DNA of 64,000 nucleotides, from the NCBI GenBank assembly GCA_029851415.1, contig CM056742.1:150665121-150729120 (forward strand), given 5' to 3'. The position numbers were made by a program, and so were the translations under genes. The notes beneath the pieces were generated by a model. That model made no database searches. It was given only the letters and a program-made list of their open reading frames with translations, and was not told where the DNA came from. Positions 13,601 to 25,838 of this stretch are shown piece by piece (position 1 is the stretch's first letter; each line of letters opens with the position of its first letter). Source of the stretch: Eretmocerus hayati. Lineage: Eukaryota > Arthropoda > Insecta > Hymenoptera > Aphelinidae.

Positions 13601-15442
13601 GTTCATTGGAGGTTACGTGAGAATGACGTATACGAGGGAGTACGTGGTTTAGGATACAAAACGTGAATGAGCTCTCAAATTGACTTCACAATTGGGTATA
13701 GAGCATTTAAATCAGGTTACTTTCCATTGTGATGAGAAGGTAAGACTTGGCACGACGAATAAATAAATCCCAAGATTTGGAAGCTAGTGCCCGGTTTCAG
13801 TAGTAAACAAAATTGAGGATTTACAGAATCCAGTTTCCGGAACATAGACTCAAAGCCTTGAGTTTCTATCTGAACAATTTGACCATTCACCCGAATAATT
13901 CCGGAATTTGGGTCGAATTCAAGCTACAAGCAAACTACGTCTTTACTAAAACCCCAATTGAGTGGTCCATCGTAAAATGAGTCTTTTGCACATAGTTTCA
14001 TATTATATATTCGTTATCCTGAGTATCCGAGAATTATGTCCTATGTTTCAATTCTGCGATTGGAGTGCAAACACTCATATTTATTTTTCAGACTCCCTTG
14101 CAAAAACAAGATTGGACCAAGTCTTCCTTCAGTCAACAAGATTCTCCTCACGATTCCTCACTCTCAATTCTCACCACGAGCGAGACCTACCTCATCACTG
14201 GTCGCCAAATTAGGACGATGGTAAAAATATCAGGTAAGAAGACCTTGTGGTCATACAGGTAGGTACATACATATCTCTCTTGGGTGCAAAAAATTCTTAT
14301 CTCGTCGAGCATGATTTCATTCCCTCTCCTCACTCTCTCATCGTTTCCAATTTGTCGCCACAGCGGCGTCTGCAATTACCCATCCTTACTCGACCCTATA
14401 TATACGTTCACAAGTGAGAAGATGAGAGTGGGAGGTTGGCTCGTTCAGCTCGTTAAGTCCCTAATGAAATCGTTATACGTTAGTTGGTAGAACGAGCCGA
14501 AGACTTGATGAAAAAGTCGAGTTGATACAGTAGAGCATATTATATCCTCTTGCATCTTCCACTTCGTGAGGTCCTTATCACCAACACTACCTTGTGATCA
14601 TATCACATACTTATATGGGTTTGTGATTTCTGCTGTGATATTATCACGATGAGTTTGGTTGTCGTGGTAGTGCACGAGTTGATTCGACCTCTCCAGGGAG
14701 GGTAGAAGAGGGTGGTATATATGCAATGAGGCTGTCGCATCCTGACGGAAGCTGTATTAGTCGTTACCGGTGCGTGTCTGCTCATCGGGTCGATGAGCTT
14801 AAGGAAGGGGTAAGAGGGATGGGGATGGGGAGGATAAGTAGACGACGCTTTCGATGATCACGCGTCGACGGTTAAATATGTACCTATAAATGTACACTTT
14901 CCAAGTCTCGGTAAATTTCTCGCGAGTAGTAGTGTCGTTGACCTCACTTGCAGCTATTACGTTTGGATTGAGGGATTATCCGATGACTTGTACGAGTTGG
15001 ATTGAAATATTTATCAATCGTATGAAGTATACCGGACTATCAAGTTGGAAGAAAGAGATTTCTGTTTGTTCAAAAGGTTTGCTGATGATTTCTAAGAGCT
15101 TGTATAATTTTACAAGAACGACTATAAATGAGGCCAAAATCAAAATCGGTACGAAATTTCGGTAAAGTTCCCATCACTGAAATTTAATCTCAAATGGTTG
15201 ATTCTCGGATGGAGTCACAAATATTTCGATTAATATGTCTTTCACAGCCTGTATTACTCAAAATTCCTATGATCTATGGGGTTCTTGTACTCAGATAACT
15301 CATGAAAGCTCGTCTCTTTTAATAAGAAGGCACGTATGATGCCTGACTTTTACTGAGACATTGAATATCTCATCGAGATTGGGTGACAAAGGGAATAGTG
15401 AGCCATGTGGAATGTAGAGCAGTTTACAAGGGTATACATTAC

Positions 15443-15585
15443 CTGCGCGTAGAGTGACTTCTCGAGAGAGTACGGTACCGAGCGAGTTGGACGCCCTGCA
15501 TCTGTACCGTGCGTTGTGAATCTCCGCTCGAAAATCTTGAGCCAAAAATGGAGGAAAGTACAACGTGCCATTGCCCATGAGCTGC
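15443..15585 (-). CDS. Dscam: Dscam-family exon: second half of Ig domain 1
   Basis: This 143-bp internal exon has an AATGTTTCAG acceptor above 15585 and a donor GCG CAG|GTAATG below 15443. It enters in phase 2 and leaves in phase 1. It encodes 47 whole codons, starting QLMGNGTLYFPPFLAQDF, with the second Ig1 cysteine in the ARYRCRASN motif and the end SREVTLRA. The NGTLYFPPF and YxC-x-ASN pattern is characteristic of the Dscam N-terminus. The first split codon (AG from the exon at 35847-36033 plus G) gives Arg. The last (G plus TA) gives Val in the exon at 6696-6860. Both junctions therefore keep the Dscam reading frame, which is strong support for all three exons. Confidence 0.92.
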
Positions 15586-15666
15586 CTGAAACATTTAAAA
15601 GGTTTGTTCTTTGAATCAAGCTGTCAAACTTTACAGGACCATTGATAAATTTCAATCTGTAGCATT

Positions 15667-15833
15667 TTAACACGTTCGCTGCGGCGGGACCCACCGGTGG
15701 GTCCCGCGAGTACCTCTTTTGTGTGCGGCAAATTTTCGTCTTATGGGATTTAACATTGCGCGGGACCCACCGGTGGGTCCTCCCGCACACAAAGAAGGAA
15801 CTGCGATTTTCGCCGCCGCAGCGAACGTGTTAA
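15667..15833. mobile_element. piggyBac-type MITE with TTAA target duplication
   Basis: The element proper is 15671-15829 (159 bp), flanked on both sides by TTAA, the target-site duplication typical of piggyBac transposons. Its terminal inverted repeats are a perfect 17 bp, CACGTTCGCTGCGGCGG. Inside are two copies of the palindrome GGGACCCACCGGTGGGTCC(C) at 15686-15705 and 15762-15780, and an inverted TTTGTGTGCGG pair. It is too short to code for a transposase, so it must be non-autonomous. It sits about 80 bp upstream of the acceptor of the Dscam exon at 15443-15585, inside the intron. Confidence 0.85.
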
Positions 15834-16177
15834 AAAGAGTTATCGATCTTGTGGTTCAATGTCGTCTGAGTGAAATTCATCAACGGCTGAATAATTTTCT
15901 ATAGTCAAAATCGTATTCGCGATTTTTGTTCTATGAAACATTGCTAAAACTACATCATTTGATTGGCACAAAATGATTGGCAAAAGCTTAGCTTTGCTAA
16001 ACGGAACCACGACCACCACTTGAGAGTTTCTTCATCCAAACCTTTTTGATCAACTACAGCGCTCTACACTAGCCCGAAGTTATTAGCTCTTTCACAGTTG
16101 AATTTCTTCGGCCGATTCCACGACCTTGCGCTGCAAGTACTGCGCTGGATTCGGTGGTTAAAAATTCAACTTTGAAT

Positions 16178-17615
16178 ATGCTTGTGAGTGATTCTACGTG
16201 AAACAGATCTACGAAAAACGGTCATGTTAAAAATTATTTCCTCGACTTTTCCATTCGATTCTATGGTACAAAGTATGAACTGTTCACCGTCCATGGGGCC
16301 CCATCAAAAGTTTCTACGTATCTGGGACACATTTCAATTTATCCTTTTCAATTACCTTCAACAACAAAATTTGGGTATTTTTTTCAATAAAACTCATATT
16401 CCTCGAATCACATTAGAGATACGGGGATGCGGTTCGCGGCATTCGAAATATCTTCAAAAAATCTATTGGAACTAGTCGTGTGGAATTGAATTTTGAGGTT
16501 ATGGGTGGTTTTAGCGGGCAAATAAGAATGAAATATACAAAAATATCAATTCGTCAGAGAGTCATTTGTTTTATTCCTTGGAAATTCAATATTAGATGTA
16601 AAATGATGTGTTCTTTCAGGAAAAAATGGCCCCGAGTATATTTTTGCATCCTAATGCTTGTTTCTGCTATTTTCAGCAAATTTATTTTCCAAGCGATCGA
16701 AAATCGTCTGTTTTCTGCGCATGTGCAGGAATTTAGTTCACTGGAAACAATTTTTTAGAAAGCCAAGAAAATTTCCTTAAGAATTACTACTTGGTGAAGT
16801 CAATGTCATCATTTGGACCGGGGCTGCAACGTATGGTAGGTGAGCCCTCAGCTCATGGGAGTAAGCCATCATGCGCGGATTTTCTCCATCACTCCCTTCG
16901 GTATCTTCGACCCTCCTCTTGAGATCCAGTAGCCTTCTGGAAGTTGTAGCTCTGGTTCAAATGCATGGAATCGACTTTGCCAAGTGGTCATTTTCAAGGA
17001 GATTTTCTTGGCTTCCCAATGGAATTGGTTTCAGGGATCCAAATCCCTGCGCATGCGCAGAAAACTGACGATTTTCAATCGCCCGGAGAAAAAATTTGCA
17101 CAAAATAGCAAAACCAGGCCTTAGGATGCAAAAAAATGTTAGGGACTACTTTTTTCTGAAAGAACACAACATTTTACATCAAATATTCAATTTTCAAGGA
17201 ATGAAAAAGATGGCTTTTTGAAAAATTGATAATTTTGTATTTTTCATTCTTTTGCCCGCTAAAACCGCCCATGAACTCAAGATTAATTTGACGAAACCGA
17301 TTTTGATAGATTTTTTCAAGATCTTTCGAATCCCGCGAACCGCATTCCCGTATCTCTGATGCGATTCGAGATATTGTATGAATTTCATTGAAAAAATACC
17401 CAAATTTTGTCGTTGGAGAAAATTTAAAAGGACAAATTCAAATGTGTCTCAGATACCTGGAAAATTTTGATGGGGTCCCATGGGTGATCATTAGTTCATA
17501 TTTTGCACCATAGAATTGAGTGGGGAAACCAAGAAAACAATCAGAGACATGACTCTTTTTCGTAGGTCTGTTTCCCGCGGAATTACTCTTATTGTGTGAA
17601 TATGGGTCCCACGAT
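16178..17615. repeat. Foldback element of about 1.4 kb with 660-bp arms
   Basis: The left arm (about 16178-16838) matches the reverse complement of the right arm (about 16935-17615). Shared blocks from the outside inward include GAAACAG-CTACGAAAAA, CCCCATCAAAA, AAAATTTGGGTATTTTTT, ATGCGGTTCGCGG, GGTTTTAGCGGGCAAA, TTTTCTGCGCATG and AAGCCAAGAAAAT. The spacer is about 97 bp. The arms have diverged considerably by eye. No transposase was found. Confidence 0.8.
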
Positions 17616-18015
17616 TCGATGGATACATGGTGGTTCATGGGTGACATCAAACGATCAGAAAAACGAGTTCCTTCATCTTTCTCCATGAAACAATAGAAAG
17701 AAACATCAGCAGCAGTGTTAAGAGCCTTTTCGGGTTGAACATCCAGGTTGAACAACGTTTTTGTGATTCGTATCCGGAAGAGTGACCGCCTGACCGGATC
17801 TGCCAAGCCTAGTTCACGTGAAAAATCTCCCCATTGCTTTATGATGGATGTAATACGGGACCCATAAGATTGGCAAGTGGGTAGTGTTTGTATGACAATT
17901 TTGGGCCAGAAAAACAAGTTTCTTCGTATTTGCTCATGAACAAATAGAAATAAACATTGTTGCAGTAGCTGAAAGTATTTTCGGTCAAAAATCCAAGTTT
18001 AGCAACGGTTCGACG
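17600..18015. repeat. Degenerate direct repeat, two units of about 170-200 bp
   Basis: Unit 1 (about 17605-17760) and unit 2 (about 17855-18010) share, in the same order, GGGTCCCA/GGGACCCA, CAGAAAAACGAGTT, ATAGAAAGAAACAT, TTTTCGG and CCAGGTTGAACAACG-like blocks. They abut the right arm of the foldback at 16178-17615 and may be part of the same larger element. Confidence 0.5.
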
Positions 18016-20189
18016 GGATCCTTTTCGCATAGGAGAGTTTCCACGGAACTTTTAACTTTTGTGTTACTGCACTGTTCCAAGAGTATTTTGAACTATTCGG
18101 AGTGCGCAGGAGTGGCATTCTATAGTATTTGGCATCATTCAATATGGACTACATTCTTTTTTGTTGAAACGCATCCTGATTTGTCAATAGCAGACCGCAA
18201 AGGATGATTTTTGGGTAGTTTACAAACGTACCAACGCGATTTTTTGAATTGATAAGGCTGTAACTAAAATACCTATGCCTCAACTACTTCGGTGGAATGA
18301 TATATCCATCTACTAATCTCATATTTTGAGAAAATCTTTGACTCAGAGGTGTGCGCTGATTTGGCTATGATATTAACTCTCATTCATCGATGTAACTGAG
18401 TTTTGTGGGAAAACTTTTTCTGGCTATTGTTTACAAAATTGATGAAATACCTTGTGCAAAACGGAAAATTTAGCAATGAATTTTCCAAGTTAAAAAGAAG
18501 ACGAATCGAATCCCGTTTGGTTTGTGAGTGTGCGTTGATCCGGAAAAATTTTATAAAGCTTCAAAGCTCATGAAGTTATCGCGCCACTGGCTCTCGAAAC
18601 GGTCATTTTTTGATGGCATACTCAGGAAACGTAAAGCACAGGATTGGAATGTTGTGCTCTTTTTTCTTCATCGCAAAAGGGATATAACCGCACTGTTCTG
18701 AGTTGCAATTGTCGATCGGTATTTCTGTGAGAAGCTGAGGAGAAATATTTGAATCCGGATGGTAAGCTAAATAAGCCGCTAAATGTGATGGTATCGCGAT
18801 TTTCTTGATTTTTACATAGTATACGGCTGAAAAATGAACAAAATAACACCACAGTGTATTCTAGAAATTGAAATGAGACTCATAGCTCTTGACTCGATTT
18901 TGGAAATTTACATCGAATTTCGGAGAAATCAATGATGAAATTCATCTTAAAGTCAAGTCAGGCAAAATATAATCCGTATCGATCGTCTAGACAATGTTTT
19001 GAATCGAATCTGTTCGATTGAAGTTGATTCACGAGTGTTTCAAGTGTGAAATTCCGTACAATTCGTTCTGAACCAGATACCTCGGCTTGGAAGAGAGTGG
19101 CACCACTTTTTTCACATGTTTTCGAGGTATAAGAATCACATGAAACCCATTTTAAACGTGTGCGATGAGAAAAATTTTTTTTTATTTTAGAGCGTCAATA
19201 GTCAAATGTTCCATGGAAACCCTCATAGGTGACCGCTCACCTTGCGTTTGCCAAGTTCTTAATCCCAAACGAGTTATGTAGGCTTCGCAAACTAAGTAAC
19301 TTGTTTTTCTGGTCCCATAATGTCATCCGAAGATCATCACCTATCCATCAAATCATAGATCCCACATTCATTTCCATATTCACGGGTGAAATTTCAACCA
19401 CCAAATCCAGTACAACGCGTGCGCGCATATCCTGCCGAGCGCGTGGCGCGATGTTGTAGAGTCCGCCTTTGAGAGTTCGATACCTCCCAATGATTAATGT
19501 TTCAGATTTTTTTCGATCTCTGGATCTTTAGAGTATTCCAGACTACATCACGGAACAAAATCATATTGTACAATTAGTGGCCATGTATGGTATCACCGAA
19601 CAATCCAACTTTTTCGAATTGAGGATTCAACATGAGTGAAGAAAATCAACCGAATAACTTTTTTGAATTTCAGATAATAGGACCACCGAGAAAGTTCAAA
19701 TATACCCACAGTCTCAAAAATTGTATAAAAAAGGACAGATGACTAAAATTCTCTTACTTTAGCTCAGAAAGATAGGTGTGGAGGGCAAAGGCTATGCCTC
19801 AAGCAGGCAAAATAATAATTCAATGTCAACCAACGCCCACGCGTATCAACACGACGAGCACGTAAGAACGTTGTCTCAAAGTAAACGACTGTAAATGTCG
19901 GTTCCACAGTTAGTCTCACTTTCTCTTTTTCGTTCTTTCACTCTCTTTCGCACCAAAATTATGTACTTTCCGTGAAAAATAGCGCCTCGTCCAATTACAG
20001 GCTCGCACAGGAAACCGGGCAAACACACCGAATGAGTCTTCACACATCAATCCTACTACCCATACTTTTCCTCTTGAACATGCTCCATTTACTTCTAGAA
20101 ACTAGTCACAGCTTGAAAATACATAGATACCTTGGTTATACGTTGCACAAGGCAGAATTAAAGAACGCGCTGACGTTCGGAAAAATGTA

Positions 20190-20330
20190 AGAAACTCGCT
20201 CTTTTCCCTCTTTCTCGTATTTGCCCTTCCCAAAGTCCAGAATTCTAGACTCACTCTTCGGCAGACACACACTCTTTCTCTCTCATTCTCATTTCTCTAT
20301 TTTCTCTTTTTTTTTCATTCTCGACTTAGC
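20190..20330 (+). repeat. Pyrimidine-rich tract
   Basis: The plus strand is strongly biased to C and T, with runs such as CTCTCATTCTCATTTCTC and TTTTTTTTT. A shorter similar tract lies at 19915-19950. Read on the minus strand, which is the direction of Dscam transcription, it is purine-rich, so it cannot act as a polypyrimidine splice tract for that gene. Confidence 0.6.
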
Positions 20331-21054
20331 CGTTGCTGAGACAAATAGACGCGAGTGTCAAGCTGCTGTTTCTATACCTACTACTGCACTCGCAACTGAG
20401 GCAGTCCGGAAAGCAGACCCATCTTAACAAGCTCTCAATGTAAGAGATGGCTATATATCTATATAGAGAGTATATGTTGGTTGAATTTAACCACGAGATT
20501 GGGATATCGCTATGTGGGATAGTATGGGTCCTCTATCTGCAATGAATACGTATCGATCCGTGGTCGATCTGAGGAGTGAGATGGGATACTGGAGTCAAAG
20601 TGGAACGAAGCGAGCGTTCACTTGGTGGTTGAGATTGCGGGGAAGAGTGAGAGAGAGAATTGGTAGAGTAGCTTTGGACGAGCGTCTGAGATCGGATGAG
20701 GTTGCAGAGGAGTAGAGGAGAGATACGCTTACTTAGGGGATTGGAGCAGTGGCACGGTACAACATGAAACCTCGATTAGTTGAATAGCAGATTGGCGGTC
20801 ATGGACATACTATGTATTCGCAACTGGTAGACTCGAGATTATTTCCCTTCTCTTTAATTTAGTACCTGTGCTTTGGATCATTATTTTGATTCAGTTAGGT
20901 TGGTCGATCGATCCATCGAATTTTTCAGTGGAATCAATTAAAGGTTTTATATTTCACGATTTTTTTGTATTTTTCTTCCACTGGCCTATCGAAAATTTGT
21001 AGAATGACGAACTTCTCGCCCCACGAATAATTTTAGGTGGTCAATTTCGGGCAA

Positions 21055-21660
21055 GCAACCAGCGCACAGCCATATCCGCCCCTTGGTGGGGTCTAGGGAC
21101 TTATCCAGGCTTCCTTGAATCCCACGGAGTCCCTCAGATCCCCAGATGAGTCGTCTGAGCTCGCATTGGTATTCCTAGACTCTCCCGGTCCCGGGCATGC
21201 TGTGGCGACCGGATCAAAATTTGCGGTCTTTACGCTCCGGTGGGTGCTGATTGGGTCCAAAAGTTTGCCAGACTCCAAAGTTGATATCCAGGATGTCCTA
21301 ACCCCCCTTGCCGGTTTGGTGGAAAAGGCTAAGGCAACGCCGAACATCAATCTCGTGGCCATGCTTCTCCCCATTGGATTGAAGCCGAAGCCAAGGTGTG
21401 GTATCCTTTTAACTAGTCTGGAGGGTTGAGACCCGGATGCAGTCTCTTCTGCGGTTGATCGCAAGGGTATTGAAATACTTCGGTGAATCAACCTGGGGAA
21501 TCGACCACCGTGACGATCTTCTGGCCTCAGTCAGCGTCTGCTTGAGCGCGGACACTGCACATTACCATTCGGTCGCGATAGCAGCTAGAATACGCGGGGA
21601 CTAAGCTAGTCGTGGAATTCGTGGCACTGACTGGCTTTACCTCCGAGTTGGTTCATCTAC
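21055..21660 (+). pseudogene. GC-rich island with broken coding-like frames, origin unknown
   Basis: This 0.6-kb block is clearly more GC-rich than the flanking intron. On the plus strand one frame (21115-21429, 104 codons) ends in LLTSLEG, and a second overlapping frame, open from about 21413, continues to 21604. The second frame contains a 55-codon piece from an ATG at 21437, with YFGESTWGIDHRDDLLAS and ending AARIRGD. The two would read as one longer frame with a single shift near 21415. I do not recognise the protein. It could be a decayed transposon ORF, a retrocopy or transferred DNA. The antisense frame at 21093-21491 is probably a shadow. Confidence 0.3.
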
Positions 21661-22408
21661 ACTACGGAAAATTTAAGTAAAATCTAGGTACTTAGCAGTC
21701 TGAGGTTTGCACAGGGTAACCGAGGGGCTCCCTAAATTCCAAGGAAGCTCAAATGAGTGTTAGTGCCTTATTAAGAGGTAGGGTCAGCTGTGTGATATCA
21801 GATGATCTCGAAACTTTGTAGTCAGTGAGAAAGAATGGATCGTTCTTGAACCACTTGTGACTCGAAGATGGTTCTCCTCCGAATCAGCTCGCTGGTAGAG
21901 CGTGTCTCTGTCCCGCACACACGGGGATAGCCAAAATTGACGCAAAAACCGAGCGTTGGAGGCATAAAAGACAATATTTTCATCTCCAAGTTCCCTGCAT
22001 AGACTGTCTTTGCAATATCGAATCCATCACAAGGTTTCACGAAGCCTACTGATACTTGTAGTTTTGATGATTTGAATACTAGGCAGCTTTGAATGTTGGT
22101 GTTGCTCCTGTTACTCATTCTATTTCTAAGAGTTTTCCTAATGTAATGCTAAAGTTGTTAATGAATCTATATGGCGCGTTGTCTCTTAGCTTCCATGAAA
22201 TCACCTTTGCTCCTATATTCCATGTTAAAGTTTAATCTATGTATCTGTAACAACTGTCAACTCATTTTCTCCGATATTGGTGTTGTTTTCCTAACGCTTC
22301 TTGATCGAGACTTTGATTTTGATGATTACCTCTTAGAATGTAGCTGACAATGAGTGACTGTGTAGTCTGCTGTCTTTCTGCTAGGCGTTAAATCAACTCT
22401 CGTTTATC

Positions 22409-22438
22409 TACAACGACATTGTGTTCAATGTCGTTGTA
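22409..22438. repeat. Perfect 13-bp stem hairpin
   Basis: TACAACGACATTG is followed by the loop TGTT and then its exact reverse complement CAATGTCGTTGTA. It is too short for a miRNA precursor. It could be a MITE end-to-end remnant or a protein binding palindrome. Confidence 0.6.
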
Positions 22439-23299
22439 TGGACATTTTAATGATGAACAGGGAGACAAATTTTGACAATTCCTTCATTTATGTCATTGGA
22501 AAATTGAGTCATCGAAAGGGTTTCCAACAAAAAGTATCATCCGAGGGGTGGCAATGAGCTGAGATATTGAGAAAATGTGAACGACGACGCAGTAGAAGAG
22601 TCAGATTATATTTCACGCTCAGTACCGAGTAAGACTCATTGTAAATCTTAGTAAACACTTCCGTTAATAGGAAATCTAGGAATTTCTTGTGATCTTCACA
22701 TTCTTGAGTAGGTTATCATTCTCGACAATTCTCTCTCCATCCAAAACACATCCCTCATCAATAACCAAAAATCGGATTTTCTTCATCCTGATCTATCCAT
22801 ATTATCTGACAGGTGAGATGAAAAAATCGAAAACCGAGAGCGTATCGGAAGCAACACGACTCTTTGCAAAGTTCAACGCTCTCAGATTCCCACACATGTA
22901 CCTATATTGGCGAGTGATCGGTGGTGGCAGAGCAAGCTCTGGGATGTAAATCTACGCGGTGGGCGCCGAGACGCGAGGCGAGCGTATACACACGACGAGT
23001 AAGAGAGGCTGGCAAAGCAGCGAGCCGTACACACTAGTAGAGAGAGGGAGAGAGTCAGCTTACGCGCATATAGCAGCATCACAGATCCGTTTCGTTGGTG
23101 ACGTCCGCTTCGAATGGGCATTACAGGATTTGTATAGGAGTAGTTTCGCGGAAATTTCTTTATTTTAGGGTCGAAAATGTTCCAATCCCATATGCCACTT
23201 CTAAAGGTTTTGCGGTGTATTTTCCGCTTTTTTGAAACATATGATGCATAATTTAACTCGCATAAGAATATAAATATTTCGACTCATGGGTACTAAAGG

Positions 23300-23900
23300 A
23301 TAACATGGACAGACGCGGTAGCGTCAGACGGACTTGATATTTTGAAGTCACGGACGGACCTGATATTTCCCCACTGACATTGATCTCACGGCCAAACGGT
23401 TTGAGCTACAGCTTCGAGGATTTGGAAGTTTGATTTGACCATTAGATAATTTAAAGTGACTAGGAATTCTGTAGTCTCGCGTGCAGTAATACCGGACGGA
23501 CCTGACATAAAAATTTTGCGAAAGTAGATTTTTGTGGAAAAGTACTCCGCAAAGTGTGAAAACCAATTCTCTCCGATACTTTGGGACATGGAAAAATTCC
23601 ACTTGATGATGAACTTTAGGAAAAAACTGGTATGGGAAGAGCTAGAATGAGGCAAATTCACCTTCATCGAGGGAAACTGAGGGAGTAGAATTTTAAGTAA
23701 AACTTTGCCACAAAATGTACGTGCTCGTTATGGACACAAAAAGTGATCTTTCGGCTCTTATAGCAGTAGGATTTGGTGTTTCATACTATTATATTTGATG
23801 TATCTGCTCGCCCGAATTCCGTACGAGCCCCGCTGCGGTGCTTCGCACTCACAAAGGTCGAATAAAGGAAAAACTACAGCGGTCAGACCTGACATTTTTA
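23300..23900 (+). repeat. Scattered GACGGACCTGAYAT-like motif copies
   Basis: Variants of CGGACGGACCTGATAT occur near 23318, 23352, 23492 and 23882 in the same orientation, at irregular spacing. The block otherwise has no recognisable content. Confidence 0.4.
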
Positions 23901-25838
23901 CCCGTTTTTTGATGATAATATTCTTGGGTAGCTCTGGATTGGAAAGCTAACAATTGTGCCAAGAAGAGCACAAAAAATTCATCGAAAATGACCCATGTAA
24001 TTGTTATTTCAATCATTTTAAGGGTTCGTGAAGGGTGGCACACATTATTTCAAAGTTTCCACGGAACTACTCATATATGAGGCTAGATTCGTGCGCAGCG
24101 AGTGAAAACGAAGATTAATGGTCGAATGGTAGCCATGGGCCTCCGACGCTTCAGTATACAATCGATCTTTCACGCGCTTTGCGATTTGCAAACGTCCGCG
24201 TACATATACTTTTAATATTTACATTTTCGTACGGATACCGATCATCTCCTAGCTTACTCTCCTTACCGATACATGCATAAGTCATGGGAAAATATCTCGT
24301 AGAGTTGTGAACTTTTTTTTGTTGGGTGAGGGTCTAGGGCGGAAATCCAGCTGAAGAGGTATAGAAAAAGGTAGAATGAGAAGGGAGAAGAACGCGTGAG
24401 ACGGCGACGCGCTTCATTATGCGCCGCATTGAGTGGATGCGCTCTCGAGTATGAGATAGGGGGAATCCACGAGGCCCTCTTTGAGGGATGACATTTTTAA
24501 GACTACCCCTTTTGCTTGCAAATGAACATGCTTTGCCAACGTAACTGCGATGGAGCGACCAAGAGTGAAGATGCCGTGCTACGCAGCAAATTTTTCATTT
24601 CATTAGCTTGGTGTATATGGTGTAGGCGTATGAAGTGTGACCTGTATTTCAATTTTAGCGTGAAATTGCGCCTTTGTTGTGCGATTTGGTGGTGGTGATG
24701 ACAACAAAAGCGTTCATTAGAGTTAGTGTAGTGGTCAATAAGAGATTCTAGGGAACATTCAAGGTTTTTGTTCAGAAATTTTCCACGTGTTCCATTATTT
24801 TGTCCGGAGAAAATTCTCCCAGACTAGATTTTACTATTCTACAATATTTTTAATATCTTGTTCGATTGCTATGGACGATCAATTGATGCCTTGGAAATGC
24901 ACTCTTCAACTACAAAAGTGATGTCTTCAAAAAATTTGCGGTAGCTGGAGCTCGAGTCTGACCAAATCCTTACTCGTACTACTGATTCTGATCAGGGTCC
25001 GTCTCATTACCCTGATACCGATGATCTTCACTCATCTTCCGTGATAGTGACTTCACGTTTAGCTATGGTGGAATTTGGCTCCAAGGGTATATCCAAAGAA
25101 CAGACATATCACATCGCTGATTAAAATGATTACGGAATCATTCTTATCAATCACCCTTTGGCACCAAGCGATGCCAGATCGAGATACTGATAACTCCATA
25201 GGTAATTTTGATACACAATATGGAATTCTAGGTGAGTTGTGCCCATTCAAAATTACGAAATTTCCATGATTTGTTCGAAAAATTCCTTTGAAAATCCGCG
25301 TGAAAAGCTCAACAAGAAAATTTTCCAAAGATTCATACCAGTATTGTGCGATTTGGATCAGAGATGTGAGCTATTAAGGCTAGTCCGTAGAGAATCCGGA
25401 TATTTTGCCCGATAGATGGCGCTTTGGTCGTACTGCATGTGCGATGGGAGATTACGAACCACTTTTTTGCCTCATAGTATTTCAACCTCACATTTCCGAC
25501 CCAAACGAGGTATGGCAACTGAAACACCATGATATTTCTCATCGAATGAGTTGTTTCACACCCAGGGATTCCACCTATATCTCCAGAAAATCGTAGTTCT
25601 TTGGCTCGCTGAGCAAGTAATACTGCTCGATTCTCACACTAGTTCAAGGTTTTTGCGAGCTAAATTCAAAATTTTTGGGCGTGGGAGGGCTCATTCGACA
25701 GGAAATTCCAATCCCCAGATGGCCTAGTATCTGATTTTGGCCAAAACTGTTTTGTTGTTGAGTAATAAATCGGAATAGTCGCGGACGCGCTCTGTCCCAC
25801 CAAAAAACTGCCTTCAAGGTTTTCTCGATTCCTAGGCA

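Larger units (their letters stand above)
6861..15442 (-). other. Dscam intron of 8.6 kb
   Basis: This intron joins the exon donor at 15443 to the acceptor at 6860. It holds the repeats at 7355-7600 and 10570-10666. Open frames such as 12232-12642 (136 codons) have no recognisable domain and overlap open frames on the other strand. No Ig-like alternative exons were seen. Confidence 0.7.

Noticed and set aside
15350..15790. 146-codon minus-strand ORF
   Set aside because: It reads the wrong frame through a Dscam exon and through the TTAA MITE, so it is a shadow.
17438..17917. 159-codon minus-strand ORF
   Set aside because: It lies across the right arm of a foldback repeat and a degenerate direct repeat. 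The left arm does not preserve the frame.
20034..20190. Hydrophobic plus-strand frame starting MSLHTSILLPILFLL, looking like a signal peptide
   Set aside because: No promoter, no clear splice donor, a short uninformative remainder and a stop. Chance is likely.
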